Shown here piece after piece: positions 33,552-41,983 of a DNA stretch of 64,000 nt; the first letter of the stretch is position 1; the number at the start of each line of letters is the position of its first letter. The position numbers and the translations under genes were made by a program. The notes beneath the pieces are model-generated. The model had not been told where the DNA came from. It searched no databases and saw only the letters and a program-made list of their open reading frames with translations. The stretch is taken from NCBI RefSeq assembly GCF_000067205.1, contig NC_010170.1, positions 2,170,001 through 2,234,000 on the forward strand, written 5' to 3'. This stretch comes from Bordetella petrii (GTDB lineage Bacteria > Pseudomonadota > Gammaproteobacteria > Burkholderiales > Burkholderiaceae_B).

Positions 33552-35884
33552 AAATAAGCAGATTCATTGGGGCCAGCAGCCGCGACGTCATGCGCCAGGT
33601 GCGCGAGGCGCTGGGTCCGGATGCACTGATCGTTTCCAACCGCAGCGTGGCCGATGGCGTCGAGGTGTTGGCCACTCTGGACGAACCGGCCGCCGAACCC
33701 GCCGCCGAACCCGTCGCGGCTGCGCTGGCCGCGCTGCCGGGGCCGGACACCCCATTGCCGGCGCCGCAGCCGGCCGCGCCGATGCCGGCAGACGCGACGG
33801 CGGGCCTGGAAGCGGCTATCGGAGCATTGCGCGGCGCGCTGGAAACCCGGCTGGATGGCCTGCTGTGGGGAGGCGCCGATACGGCCGGGCGCGAGCCGCA
33901 GCGCGCCGCGCTGTTCCGCCTGCTGCTCGATGCCGGCTTCAGTTCGCGCCTGGCGCGGGCGATGCTGGAGCGATTGCCTGGCGGGTTGGGCCAGCGCGAG
34001 GCGCAGTCATGGGTGCGCAATGAACTGGTGACGCATTTGCCGGTGCTGACGCGCGAAGACGAGCTTTGGGAGCAGGGCGGCGTGTATGCGCTGGTCGGCC
34101 CCACCGGCGTGGGCAAGACCACCACGCTTGCCAAATTGGCCGCGCGCTGCGTGGCCCGCGAGGGCCGCGAACAGGTCGCGATGCTGACCACCGACAATTT
34201 CCGCATCGGCGCGCTGGAGCAACTGCAGATCTACGGGCGCCTGATGGGGGTGCCGGCGCGCTCGGTGCGCGACGTGGCCGAACTGCGCGCCACGCTGGCC
34301 GAACTGGGCGACCGCAAGATGGTGCTGATCGACACGACCGGCATCAGCCAGCGGGATCGGAATGTGGCCGCGCAGGCCGCGCTGCTTTGCGGCGCCGGCA
34401 GGCCGGTACGGCGCCTGCTGGTGTTGAACGCCGCCAGCCAGGGCGACACGCTGGATGAGGTGGCGCATGCATACCGGCACGGCGCCGGCGAAGATGTGGC
34501 CGGCTGCATCATCACCAAGCTCGACGAGGCGTCGCGCCTGGGTCCGGCGTTGGACACCGCGGTGCGCCACCGGCTGCCGGTGCATTATGTGTGCGTAGGC
34601 CAGAAAGTCCCGGAAGACCTGGCGTTGGCCCGTGCTGACGAACTGGTGGATCGCGCGCTGGCGGCGCCCGTGCAGGCGCCGGCACTGTACGCGCCCAGCG
34701 AGGCCGACATGGCGTCGCTATGGCGTGCGCGCAACGCTGCGCCGCAAGATGACGCGGCGCAGCGCCGGCGCCAGTGGCTGGCGGCGGCACTGTTGCCCGG
34801 CGGCGCGGCTGAGGCCTCGACGCTGGATCAGGCGCTGGCGTGGCTGGATGCCGACGCTGCCTGCAGGCAGGCCCGCGCCGCCTGGCGCGAAGTGGAAGCG
34901 CCACGCGCGGCGGCAGCCGGGCAGGGTGGCGCCGACATCAGCCTGGATGACGTGCGGCGCGCGTTTGCGTCGGCCTGCGACCGGCACCTGCTGGTGCTGC
35001 ATGGCACGGCGGCGCTGGGCGGGGCTGGATTGCCGGGCGCCAGGCTACAGGCGGCGTTGCTGTTGAGCGATCGCGGCGCCGCGCTGGGCGCGGCGGCGGG
35101 CCGGGTGCATAGCCCCCGGACGTCGGGCGGCCCGGACCGGGCATGGATGCCAGAAGCCGGCCGCACGCTGCCGGAACGGGTCGCGGCGCTGGCCGAAGGG
35201 CTGCCCGCGGTGCCGCTGGTGCACTTGACCGAACCTGGCGACACGCCCGCGTGGCGCAGCCTGCCGGCTGGCACGGCCTGGCTGGCGCGCTGCGCCGGGG
35301 CCATGAAGGTGCTGCACGACGATTGCCCGACTACCTTGAATGCGGTGGGCAAAGCCTTGGGCTATCTGCCGGCCGGCGCGCTGGACGACGCGGCCGGCAT
35401 CGCGGCGCTACAGCCGGCGTCGCGCGGCCCGGCGTGCGAACTCTGGGCATCCGGCACCGAGGTGGCGGTGCCCCGCCGTGGCGCGCCGGCACTGCCGTTG
35501 CGGCTGGTTTGCGCGCGGGTGGTCGGGGCCGACGGCGCGGTGCTGCGCCAGCTTTTCGGCCTGACCAGCCTGTCGGCCAGTCAGGCCGATGCGAGCACGG
35601 TGGCCCGCTGGCTGGCGCTGCAGGAGCGGGCGCGCGGCGCATTTCGCGATATGGCGCAAGCCTGGCCGGCTCTGCCGGCCGGCACGGGAATGGCCGGGCA
35701 GGCCGCGCGCGCCGCGCTGGCGGCCCAGCTGGGCGCGGCCTGCTGGCAAGTGGCGCAAGCGCCCGGTGCAGCGACCCTGGATTCCCCGCTGCGCGGCGCG
35801 CTGGGGGCCGGCCGTGGGTTGACCGCGCGCGCCATGCCGACGGCGTTACTGAAGCTGTTTTCGATGCTGGAAATGGCCGCCTGA
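33548..35884 (+). CDS. flhF: SRP-type GTPase FlhF with long C-terminal extension
   Basis: A 778-residue protein. The N-terminal B-type region starts MKISRFIGASSRDVMRQVREALG, and an Ala/Pro-rich linker follows. The NG GTPase domain spans about 130-370, with P-loop VGPTGVGKTTTLAKLA (about 181), TTDNFRIGALEQL, LIDTTGISQRD and TKLDEASRLG. FlhF sets flagellar position and number in polar flagellates. Known FlhF proteins are usually around 400-500 residues. Here about 400 more follow the GTPase, rich in Ala, and I see no recognisable catalytic motif in them. No flhG (minD-like) gene follows; the next gene is flgN. All GTPase motifs are intact. Confidence 0.9.
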   Translation: MKISRFIGASSRDVMRQVREALGPDALIVSNRSVADGVEVLATLDEPAAEPAAEPVAAALAALPGPDTPLPAPQPAAPMPADATAGLEAAIGALRGALETRLDGLLWGGADTAGREPQRAALFRLLLDAGFSSRLARAMLERLPGGLGQREAQSWVRNELVTHLPVLTREDELWEQGGVYALVGPTGVGKTTTLAKLAARCVAREGREQVAMLTTDNFRIGALEQLQIYGRLMGVPARSVRDVAELRATLAELGDRKMVLIDTTGISQRDRNVAAQAALLCGAGRPVRRLLVLNAASQGDTLDEVAHAYRHGAGEDVAGCIITKLDEASRLGPALDTAVRHRLPVHYVCVGQKVPEDLALARADELVDRALAAPVQAPALYAPSEADMASLWRARNAAPQDDAAQRRRQWLAAALLPGGAAEASTLDQALAWLDADAACRQARAAWREVEAPRAAAAGQGGADISLDDVRRAFASACDRHLLVLHGTAALGGAGLPGARLQAALLLSDRGAALGAAAGRVHSPRTSGGPDRAWMPEAGRTLPERVAALAEGLPAVPLVHLTEPGDTPAWRSLPAGTAWLARCAGAMKVLHDDCPTTLNAVGKALGYLPAGALDDAAGIAALQPASRGPACELWASGTEVAVPRRGAPALPLRLVCARVVGADGAVLRQLFGLTSLSASQADASTVARWLALQERARGAFRDMAQAWPALPAGTGMAGQAARAALAAQLGAACWQVAQAPGAATLDSPLRGALGAGRGLTARAMPTALLKLFSMLEMAA

Positions 35885-35905
35885 GCGGCGAGGCACGACG
35901 ACACA

Positions 35906-35935
35906 GGTGTCAGGCTTCCGGAGGCGCCTGCACCG
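35906..35935. repeat. GGTGYCAGG-type palindromic repeat
   Basis: GGTGTCAGGC (35906-35915) and GCCTGCACC (35926-35934) form an imperfect hairpin. The unit is clearly related to the two copies at 53694-53786. It is in the gap between flhF and flgN, which otherwise holds nothing I recognise. No T run follows. Confidence 0.6.
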
Positions 35936-35999
35936 TAGTATTGATGCGATTTTCCGGTGTGCCGGTTTTTGTGACCCGGCGTGAGCCTGCTTCGGTTTC

Positions 36000-36476
36000 T
36001 CAGGCCGCGACGATGTTCTTGCCGCCATATGCGCCGCGGCGCCCGCGGCCCTGGGCGTCGTAGGTGCCGGCGCTGGCCATGCCGCCCATCTCGCGCAGCG
36101 CGTCCAGCGATTGCTGGGTGTAGCGCAAACTGACTTCCACCAGCGCGCTGTTGCGGGCGTTGCGTTCGCGCGCGACGGCGGCATTGGCCAGCAGCGTGCG
36201 CCAGGCTTCGGCCAGCTGCGGGTCGCGCGCGGCGGCGTGTTCGGTGCCTTCGTGCCCTTCGGGCAGCCCCATCTGCTCTAGCAGCGCGTCGCGGTGGTCA
36301 CTGAGCGCGGCCAGCCGCAGGGCCAGGGATTCCTTGTGCCGCGTCAGTTCCGGCAATTGCTGGAAGGCGGTGCGATCGACCAGGGCATGGGTTTCACTGT
36401 CCAGGGTAGCGGAGAATTCCTGCACCAGGGCGTTTTCGCGTGCCAGGCAATCGAGCAGAGAAGTGGGCATGTCCAT
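36000..36476 (-). CDS. flgN: flagellar chaperone FlgN
   Basis: A 158-residue helical export chaperone for the hook-filament junction proteins FlgK and FlgL. LLDCLARENALVQEFSATLD and HKESLALRLAALSDHRDALL are the long-helix segments seen in FlgN. The C-terminus (GTYDAQGRGRRGAYGGKNIVA) is the usual Gly/Tyr-containing tail. I chose ATG 36476; ATG 36470 (two residues shorter) is equally possible. It lies 23 bp after flgM on the same strand. Confidence 0.85.
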   Translation of the reverse strand: MDMPTSLLDCLARENALVQEFSATLDSETHALVDRTAFQQLPELTRHKESLALRLAALSDHRDALLEQMGLPEGHEGTEHAAARDPQLAEAWRTLLANAAVARERNARNSALVEVSLRYTQQSLDALREMGGMASAGTYDAQGRGRRGAYGGKNIVAA

Positions 36477-36499
36477 GGTGCGGGCCGTGCGTGAGTAGG

Positions 36500-36790
36500 C
36501 TATTTGACCAAATCCCGGGCGCTGGCGATCAGGCTGTCGGCGATGCGGCCGGCGTCGATCTGCAGTTGTCCGGAAGCGATGGCGGCGCGTATGGCGGCCA
36601 CGCGTTCGACGTCGATGTCGCTGCTGCCGTCCTGCAGGGCGAGCAGCTGGCGCGATGCGGGGCTGAGCGCCACTTGCGCACTGGTGGCGCCCGACGATGC
36701 GGTCGACGGCGCCGCGCCGGCCGGGGTGTCGGCCCGCCCGCCCGGCGCCTGGGCGCCGACAGGCCGGGAAGAGGATGGGATGATTTTCAA
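36500..36790 (-). CDS. flgM: anti-sigma-28 factor FlgM
   Basis: A 96-residue inhibitor of FliA that is normally exported once the hook is complete. The unstructured N-terminal half is Pro/Ser/Ala-rich. The C-terminal FliA-binding helices are VERVAAIRAAIASGQLQIDAGRIADSLI (split around residues 60-90). Start: no ATG gives the family N-terminus; a TTG at 36790 gives MKIIPSS and has GGAGA 7 bp upstream. The IS copy 3 end is only 23 bp upstream of this TTG. The coding region and ribosome binding site survive, but the native promoter is now about 1.3 kb further away. Confidence 0.85.
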   Translation of the reverse strand: MKIIPSSSRPVGAQAPGGRADTPAGAAPSTASSGATSAQVALSPASRQLLALQDGSSDIDVERVAAIRAAIASGQLQIDAGRIADSLIASARDLVK

Positions 36791-36879
36791 AGCAGTCTCC
36801 GCAGGGCAAGGTGTGAGCTTGCCCGCAAAAAATGGATCCCTTGCTGAGTGTGTAAAACTCACGCAAGGAGGGAGGAAAG

Positions 36880-37167
36880 ATGGGTAATCCGAGAGCTCGA
36901 TATACGCAGGAATTCATGCTGGAAGCCGTGCGCATGGTCCGCGGCGGCCAGAGCATGGCGGCGGTGGCGAAGATACTGGGCATCAGCCCGAAGACGCTGC
37001 ACAACTGGGTGAAGGCCGATGCCGCTGGGAAGCTGAACGGCGCAGGCAAACAGGTTTCTCCAGAACAGATGGAGATTGCCCGGCTGCGCGCGGAGTTGGC
37101 ACGCGTGAAGATGGAGCGCGACATATTGGGAAAAGCCACGGCGTACTTTGCGAAGGTGTCGGCATGA
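36880..37167 (+). CDS. IS3-family OrfA, copy 3
   Basis: 95 residues, identical to the other OrfA copies; overlaps orfB by 4 bp (ATGA at 37164-37167). A GGAGGGAGG site precedes the ATG. Confidence 0.93.
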   Translation: MGNPRARYTQEFMLEAVRMVRGGQSMAAVAKILGISPKTLHNWVKADAAGKLNGAGKQVSPEQMEIARLRAELARVKMERDILGKATAYFAKVSA

Positions 37168-38054
37168 AGTACGCCTGGATCGAGCTTCACAGCCGACAAT
37201 GGCCGGTGTCCCTGAGCTGCCAGGTGCTGGGTGTCAGCCCCAGCGGTTACCACGCGCGCAAGGTGCGGGATGTCGATACTGACCGACCGCGCCGACGCAT
37301 CAGCAACGACGCTCTGCTGGTGCACATCAAGGCCGTGCACGCTGAATCCAAAGGCGAGTACGGCTGGCCGCGCGTGTGGAAGCAACTGCTGGTCCAGGGC
37401 ATTCGCGTCAGCAAGGATCGTGTCCAGCGGCTCATGAAGCTGCACGGCATCAAGGCGAAGACCAAACGCCGGTTCAAGGTCACGACCGACAGCAAACACA
37501 GCCTGCCGGTCGCACCGGACCTGCTGCAACGAGACTTCTCTCCCGCGCGTCCCGACCAGGTCTGGACTACGGACATCACGTACATCTGGACGGACGAGGG
37601 TTGGCTGTTTCTGACCGTCATTCTCGACCTGTTCAGCCGTCAGGTGGTGGGCTGGTCGATGCAGCCGCACATGCGCACGGAGCTGGTGTCTGATGCGCTG
37701 CGTATGGCGTGGTTTCGCCGCCGTCCGCAAGCGGGCCTGATCCTCCACAGTGACCGTGGCAGCCAGTATTGCAGTCATGACTTCCAGGACCTGCTCAAGG
37801 GCTACGGCATGCGCAGTTCGATGAGCCGTCGAGGCAATTGCTGGGACAACGCACCGACCGAGAGCCTGTGGGGATCGCTCAAGCGTGCACGCATCCTCGG
37901 CCAGCGCTTTGCAACGCGTCGCGAAGCGATGGACGAGGTAATCGACTGGTTGAGCTTCTACAATCATTCGCGCTTGCACTCGACGTTGGGCTACGTCAGC
38001 CCGATGCAATTCGAGCGGGACTGGTACGCCGCCCAGAACCAACGGGTGGCATAA
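37164..38054 (+). CDS. IS3-family transposase OrfB, copy 3
   Basis: 296 residues, identical to the other OrfB copies, with the catalytic triad D137/D197/E233 intact. Confidence 0.95.
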   Translation: MKYAWIELHSRQWPVSLSCQVLGVSPSGYHARKVRDVDTDRPRRRISNDALLVHIKAVHAESKGEYGWPRVWKQLLVQGIRVSKDRVQRLMKLHGIKAKTKRRFKVTTDSKHSLPVAPDLLQRDFSPARPDQVWTTDITYIWTDEGWLFLTVILDLFSRQVVGWSMQPHMRTELVSDALRMAWFRRRPQAGLILHSDRGSQYCSHDFQDLLKGYGMRSSMSRRGNCWDNAPTESLWGSLKRARILGQRFATRREAMDEVIDWLSFYNHSRLHSTLGYVSPMQFERDWYAAQNQRVA

Positions 38055-38136
38055 TCTCGCTCAGTTAAGGGATCCGAAATTCGCGGGCAACGTCAGTGCC
38101 GGCAGGCGCCGCTAGGGGCGGCCGGCTCTTGTCCTT

Positions 38137-38163
38137 GTAACGGCGGCGGCGCGGCGAACTTTA
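38137..38163 (-). promoter_or_regulatory. sigma-28 (FliA) promoter of flgMN, detached by IS
   Basis: Read on the minus strand: TAAAGTTC (38163-38156), exactly 11 bp, GCCGTTAC (38144-38137). This matches the FliA consensus at nearly all conserved positions. In the pre-insertion order it would lie about 60 bp upstream of the flgM TTG. The IS now sits between it and the gene. Confidence 0.82.
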
Positions 38164-38200
38164 GCGTGGCCGGCCGGCTGGTGACTTCAATATGTAACAT

Positions 38201-38926
38201 CTAAAGCACAACCTCGACCAGGGTGGCGTTGCGCACGATGCCGCTGACCACCTGGCCCGAGGGCGTGCGTACCTGCACCGGCGCGCCCGGCGGGGCGTCG
38301 TCGAGCGCCTCGCCCTCGCTGCTGATTACGAAGCCGGCTCCGCGCGCGGTGATGCGTACCTGCTGGCCACGGGTGACCGCCCGCGCGCTGCGCAGGGCCG
38401 TGCCTTTGATGGCCTGCCCGGCGGCGATGCGATAGCGGGCCCGCATGCCGACGATGGCCGCCGGATCGACCACTACGCCGTGCGGCAGGGCGACCAGGTC
38501 GCCGTCGCGGGCATCGAGGTCATTGGCCTGGATGGTCTGTCCGGCGGGAATCATGTGTGCGGCCACGTAATACTGCCCCCGCACGCTGACGGTCGCCTGC
38601 ACGTACTGGGTCCAGGATTGCGGCGCGGTGCAGCGCACGCCGACGGTCATGCGCGGACGCGGGCGCAGCGCCGAGGGCAGGAAAGGCGCCAGTTGCGTGC
38701 AGCTTGCCAGGCGCGAGGCGTCGATCGGGTCGAGCGTGATCGACAACGTGCCGGGCAGGCCGGCGAGCTGCTCGCGCAGGAATGCCTCGGCCGCCTGCCC
38801 GATGGCGGCGGCGGCGGCCGCGGCGGGTGTCGCTTCGGCGCGCGCGGCCGCACCGGCCGGCGGCGCCGGCAGCAGCACGGTGCCCAGCAGGGCCAGTCGC
38901 AAGAGAGCGCGCGAGAGCGGTTGCAT
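38201..38926 (-). CDS. flgA: flagellar P-ring assembly chaperone FlgA
   Basis: A 241-residue periplasmic protein needed for P-ring (FlgI) assembly. A signal peptide is visible at the N-terminus (RALLRLALLGTVLLPAPPAGAAARA, about residues 5-30). The SAF domain follows (VSVRGQYYVAAHMIPAGQTI). The C-terminus has VTRGQQVRITARGAGFVIS and GIVRNATLVEV, as in the family. ATG 38926 gives the signal peptide. It is divergent from flgB, with 179 bp between them. Confidence 0.93.
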   Translation of the reverse strand: MQPLSRALLRLALLGTVLLPAPPAGAAARAEATPAAAAAAAIGQAAEAFLREQLAGLPGTLSITLDPIDASRLASCTQLAPFLPSALRPRPRMTVGVRCTAPQSWTQYVQATVSVRGQYYVAAHMIPAGQTIQANDLDARDGDLVALPHGVVVDPAAIVGMRARYRIAAGQAIKGTALRSARAVTRGQQVRITARGAGFVISSEGEALDDAPPGAPVQVRTPSGQVVSGIVRNATLVEVVL

Positions 38927-39105
38927 GATGCTGGCATTGTAGAAGCGGGGTGCCGCCGGCAAGACCCGAATTGAATCGGAAATGACGGGTTATTTGCCTG
39001 ATTGTGGCGCGCGCCCGGCCCCTAAGATGCCGTCATGCAAAAAGGGATTGCGGCGTGCCGCGGTCCCGCAGGTTCCGCTCACTCTTCCTGCAGGACACTC
39101 CCAGG

Positions 39106-39513
39106 ATGCTAGACAGGCTCAACGAAGACTTTCGCTTCTACCAGCAGGCAATCGCGCTGCGCGCCGAACGGCAGGAAGTGCTGTCTTCGAACATTGCCAA
39201 CGCCGACACGCCCAACTACAAGGCGCGCGACTTCGATTTCCAGGCCGCCATGCGCAACGCGCTGGACACGCGCATGCGTCTGCCCGACACGCAGCTGGCG
39301 CTGACCTCGGCGCGGCACATTCCGGCCAAGGCTGTCACGCCCGACCCCGCCGAGCTGCTGTACCGCCTGCCGTATCAACCCAGTATCGACGGCAACACCG
39401 TCGATATGGACGCCGAGCGGGTGCAGTTCGCCGACAACACGCTGCACTACCAGAGCAGCCTGCAAATGCTGTCGAGCCGCATTCGCTCGATGATGTCGGC
39501 CATCCAGGAATAA
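39106..39513 (+). CDS. flgB: flagellar proximal rod protein FlgB
   Basis: A 135-residue rod subunit exported by the type III system. It has the rod/hook-family N-terminal motif VLSSNIANADTPNYKARDFDF and a C-terminal coiled-coil helix. It is first in the flgBCDEFGHIJ operon. ATG 39106 follows CCAGG; the longer in-frame start upstream covers the promoter. The 38927-39105 gap contains no clear FliA box, as expected for an early (FlhDC-dependent) operon. Confidence 0.95.
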   Translation: MLDRLNEDFRFYQQAIALRAERQEVLSSNIANADTPNYKARDFDFQAAMRNALDTRMRLPDTQLALTSARHIPAKAVTPDPAELLYRLPYQPSIDGNTVDMDAERVQFADNTLHYQSSLQMLSSRIRSMMSAIQE

Positions 39514-39528
39514 CCCACGGACCCCGCC

Positions 39529-39948
39529 ATGTCTTTGACCAGTATTTTTGATATTGCCGGTTCGGCGCTGCAGGCCCAGTCGCAGCGCATGAACGTGTCG
39601 GCCAGCAACCTGGCTAACGCCGACAGCGCAGTGGGCCCGGACGGCCAGCCTTATCGCGCGCGCCAGGTAGTGTTCCAGGTGAATCCTCCGGCGGGCCAGG
39701 CCTACGGCCGCGAAATCGGCGGCGTGCGCGTGGCGGGGGTGGTACAGGACCCGTCGCCGCCCAAGCTTATCTACGATCCGTCCCATCCGCTGGCCAACCC
39801 GCAGGGCTACGTGACGATGCCAAATGTGGATCCGGTGGCCGAGACCGTCAACATGATCGCGGCGTCGCGGTCGTACCAGGCCAACGTGGAAGTGCTGAAC
39901 ACGGCCAAGCAATTGATGATGAAGACGCTGACCCTCGGCCAGTCTTGA
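39529..39948 (+). CDS. flgC: flagellar proximal rod protein FlgC
   Basis: A 139-residue rod subunit. The N-terminal IAGSALQAQSQRMNVSASNLANAD motif and the C-terminal MIAASRSYQANVEVLNTAKQL helix are the standard rod-family ends. It is 15 bp after flgB in the same operon. Confidence 0.96.
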   Translation: MSLTSIFDIAGSALQAQSQRMNVSASNLANADSAVGPDGQPYRARQVVFQVNPPAGQAYGREIGGVRVAGVVQDPSPPKLIYDPSHPLANPQGYVTMPNVDPVAETVNMIAASRSYQANVEVLNTAKQLMMKTLTLGQS

Positions 39949-39968
39949 ACCCCTGAACGGAGCCCCGG

Positions 39969-40664
39969 ATGACCACGGTCAACAACAGTACAGATTCCAC
40001 CGGACTGGCGCTGGCGCAGTCCGGCGTCGGCGCCAATAGCGCGCAGAGCCTGCAGGACCGCTTCCTGACGCTGCTGGTCACCCAGCTGAAAAACCAGGAC
40101 CCGCTCAACCCGATGGAAAACGCCGAGCTGACATCGCAGCTGGCGCAGATATCCACGGTGGAAGGCATTACCAACCTGAAGAACACGTTGCTGGCCATCA
40201 GCGGACAGATCGACGTGTCGCAGTCGATGAATGCCGTGTCCATGATAGGCAAGGGCGTGCTGATTCCCGGCGAAAAAATTTCGCTCGGCACCGATGCAAG
40301 CGACCCGTCCAAGCGCGTGGCCACGCCTTTCGGCATCGACTTGCAGGGCGATGCCGCCAAGGTGTCGGTCAAGATACTGGACGCATCGGGCGCGGTAGTG
40401 CGCAGCTTTGAGCTGGGCGAGCAGGATACCGGCGTGCTGACGCTGGACTGGGATGGCACCAACGATGGCGGGCAGGCGCTGGTAGACGGCAAGTACACCG
40501 TGAAGGTCAGCGCCACGGATGCCGACGGCAAGAAAGTGCAGGCCGAGACGCTGACTTACGGCAAGGTAAACAGCGTGTCGTATTCCACTGACGGCCTGCG
40601 GCTGGACCTGGGCCTGGCCGGCCAGATCAGCATGCTGGATGTACGCAAGGTGCTGGGTACCTGA
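39969..40664 (+). CDS. flgD: flagellar hook capping protein FlgD
   Basis: A 231-residue scaffold cap that guides hook assembly. The N-terminal signature DRFLTLLVTQLKNQDPLNPM is present, then NAELTSQLAQISTVEGI. The C-terminal half has a FlgD-type Ig/tudor fold (LDWDGTNDGGQALVDGKYTV). It lies 20 bp after flgC. Confidence 0.96.
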   Translation: MTTVNNSTDSTGLALAQSGVGANSAQSLQDRFLTLLVTQLKNQDPLNPMENAELTSQLAQISTVEGITNLKNTLLAISGQIDVSQSMNAVSMIGKGVLIPGEKISLGTDASDPSKRVATPFGIDLQGDAAKVSVKILDASGAVVRSFELGEQDTGVLTLDWDGTNDGGQALVDGKYTVKVSATDADGKKVQAETLTYGKVNSVSYSTDGLRLDLGLAGQISMLDVRKVLGT

Positions 40665-40712
40665 GGGTACGCGGCGGCAATCGACTAGACACTCACACGA
40701 GCGAGAGAACAC

Positions 40713-41954
40713 ATGGGTTTCGGACAAGGATTGAGCGGCCTGAACGCCGCGGCGCAGAACCTGGACGTCATCGGCAACAACATCGCCAACTCGGGCACGG
40801 TGGGCTTCAAGTCCGCCACGGCGTCGTTTGCCGACGTGTACGCGAGTTCGCGCGTGGGCCTGGGCGTGAAGGTCAGCGCTATTAACCAGCGTTTCTCGGT
40901 AGGCAACGTGACCGTCACTGGCGGCGAATACGATATCGCCATCGACGGGCCCAAGGGTTTTTTCCGCCTGACCGACCCCAGCGGCGGCGTGTTCTATTCG
41001 CGCAACGGCGAGTTCCTGGTGGATAAGGATTTCTACCTGGTCAACGCCCAGGGCTACCGCCTGACCGGCTACGCCGCCGGCGCGGTGGGGTCGGCCCCGG
41101 TGGACCTGCGGCTGCCGCAAGGCAACATCGCTCCCAAGCCGACCGACGCGGCCGGGTTGCAGACCAACCTGAACGCCAATGCCGATGCCATCGACCCGGC
41201 CACCTCGCCCTTCGATCCCACGCTGGCCTCGACCTACACCGACTCGGTGCCCACCACGGTATATGACTCGCTGGGCAACGCGCATCAATTGACGCAGTAC
41301 TTCGTCAAGCGCGCAGGCGATACGGTGACTAACGAAAGCGTCTACGAGGTGTACTACACGCTGGACGGCGAGGCCATGGACCCTACTACCGAAGCCGCCG
41401 GTGTCTGGGGTGGGGCAACGACGCTGACCTTCGACGCGGCGGGCCGCCTGACCTCGGCGCCCACAGTGGACCTGTCTTTCGCCACGCCGGGCGGCACCAC
41501 GTCGCCGGCCGACCCGCTGGCCATCACCATGAGCTATGACGGCGTGACGCAATACGGCAGCGATTTTTCGCCCAAGATCACGCAGAACGGTTATTCCAGC
41601 GGCGAATACTCGGGCCTTTCGATCAACAGCGACGGCACCCTGCAAGCCAACTACACCAACGGTGAAACGGCCATCATCGGCACGCTGGCGCTGGCCAACT
41701 TCAACAACGTGCAAGGGCTGCAGCCGGTGGGCAACAACGCCTGGGCCGAGACCGGCGCGTCGGGCCAGCCCACGCTGGGCCAGCCCGGCACCAATGGTCT
41801 GGCGACCGTGGTCGGCCAGGCGGTGGAAGCCTCGAACGTGGACATGAGCAAAGAGCTGGTCAACATGATCGTGGCCCAGCGCACTTACCAGGCCAACGCG
41901 CAGACCATCAAGACCCAGGATGAGGTCATGCAGGTGCTGATGAACATGCGCTAA
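40713..41954 (+). CDS. flgE: flagellar hook protein FlgE
   Basis: A 413-residue hook subunit. The N-terminus MGFGQGLSGLNAAAQNLDVIGNNIANSGTVGFK (split across the D0 helix) and the C-terminus VDMSKELVNMIVAQRTYQAN are conserved; the variable middle is Thr/Asp-rich. It is in the flgB-J operon, 48 bp after flgD. Confidence 0.96.
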   Translation: MGFGQGLSGLNAAAQNLDVIGNNIANSGTVGFKSATASFADVYASSRVGLGVKVSAINQRFSVGNVTVTGGEYDIAIDGPKGFFRLTDPSGGVFYSRNGEFLVDKDFYLVNAQGYRLTGYAAGAVGSAPVDLRLPQGNIAPKPTDAAGLQTNLNANADAIDPATSPFDPTLASTYTDSVPTTVYDSLGNAHQLTQYFVKRAGDTVTNESVYEVYYTLDGEAMDPTTEAAGVWGGATTLTFDAAGRLTSAPTVDLSFATPGGTTSPADPLAITMSYDGVTQYGSDFSPKITQNGYSSGEYSGLSINSDGTLQANYTNGETAIIGTLALANFNNVQGLQPVGNNAWAETGASGQPTLGQPGTNGLATVVGQAVEASNVDMSKELVNMIVAQRTYQANAQTIKTQDEVMQVLMNMR

Positions 41955-41983
41955 GGGCGCCGGGCATCGCACGGGAATAAGTC

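Larger units (their letters stand above)
36814..38095 (+). mobile_element. IS3-family insertion sequence, copy 3, between flgM and its promoter
   Basis: The same 1,282-bp element in the opposite orientation to copies 1 and 2. It is flanked by GTG at 36811-36813 and GTG at 38096-38098, a 3-bp target duplication proving simple insertion. Transcription of flgM from its native promoter would have to cross the whole element antisense to the transposase. Confidence 0.97.

Noticed and set aside
36000..38042. Minus-strand frame joining IS copy 3 antisense sequence to FlgN
   Set aside because: Same artefact; FlgN has its own normal start at 36476.
12313..38095. Composite transposon made of IS copies 1 and 2 or 2 and 3
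   Set aside because: The DNA between them is core flagellar sequence in its normal order, and copies 2 and 3 have individual target duplications, so they inserted separately.
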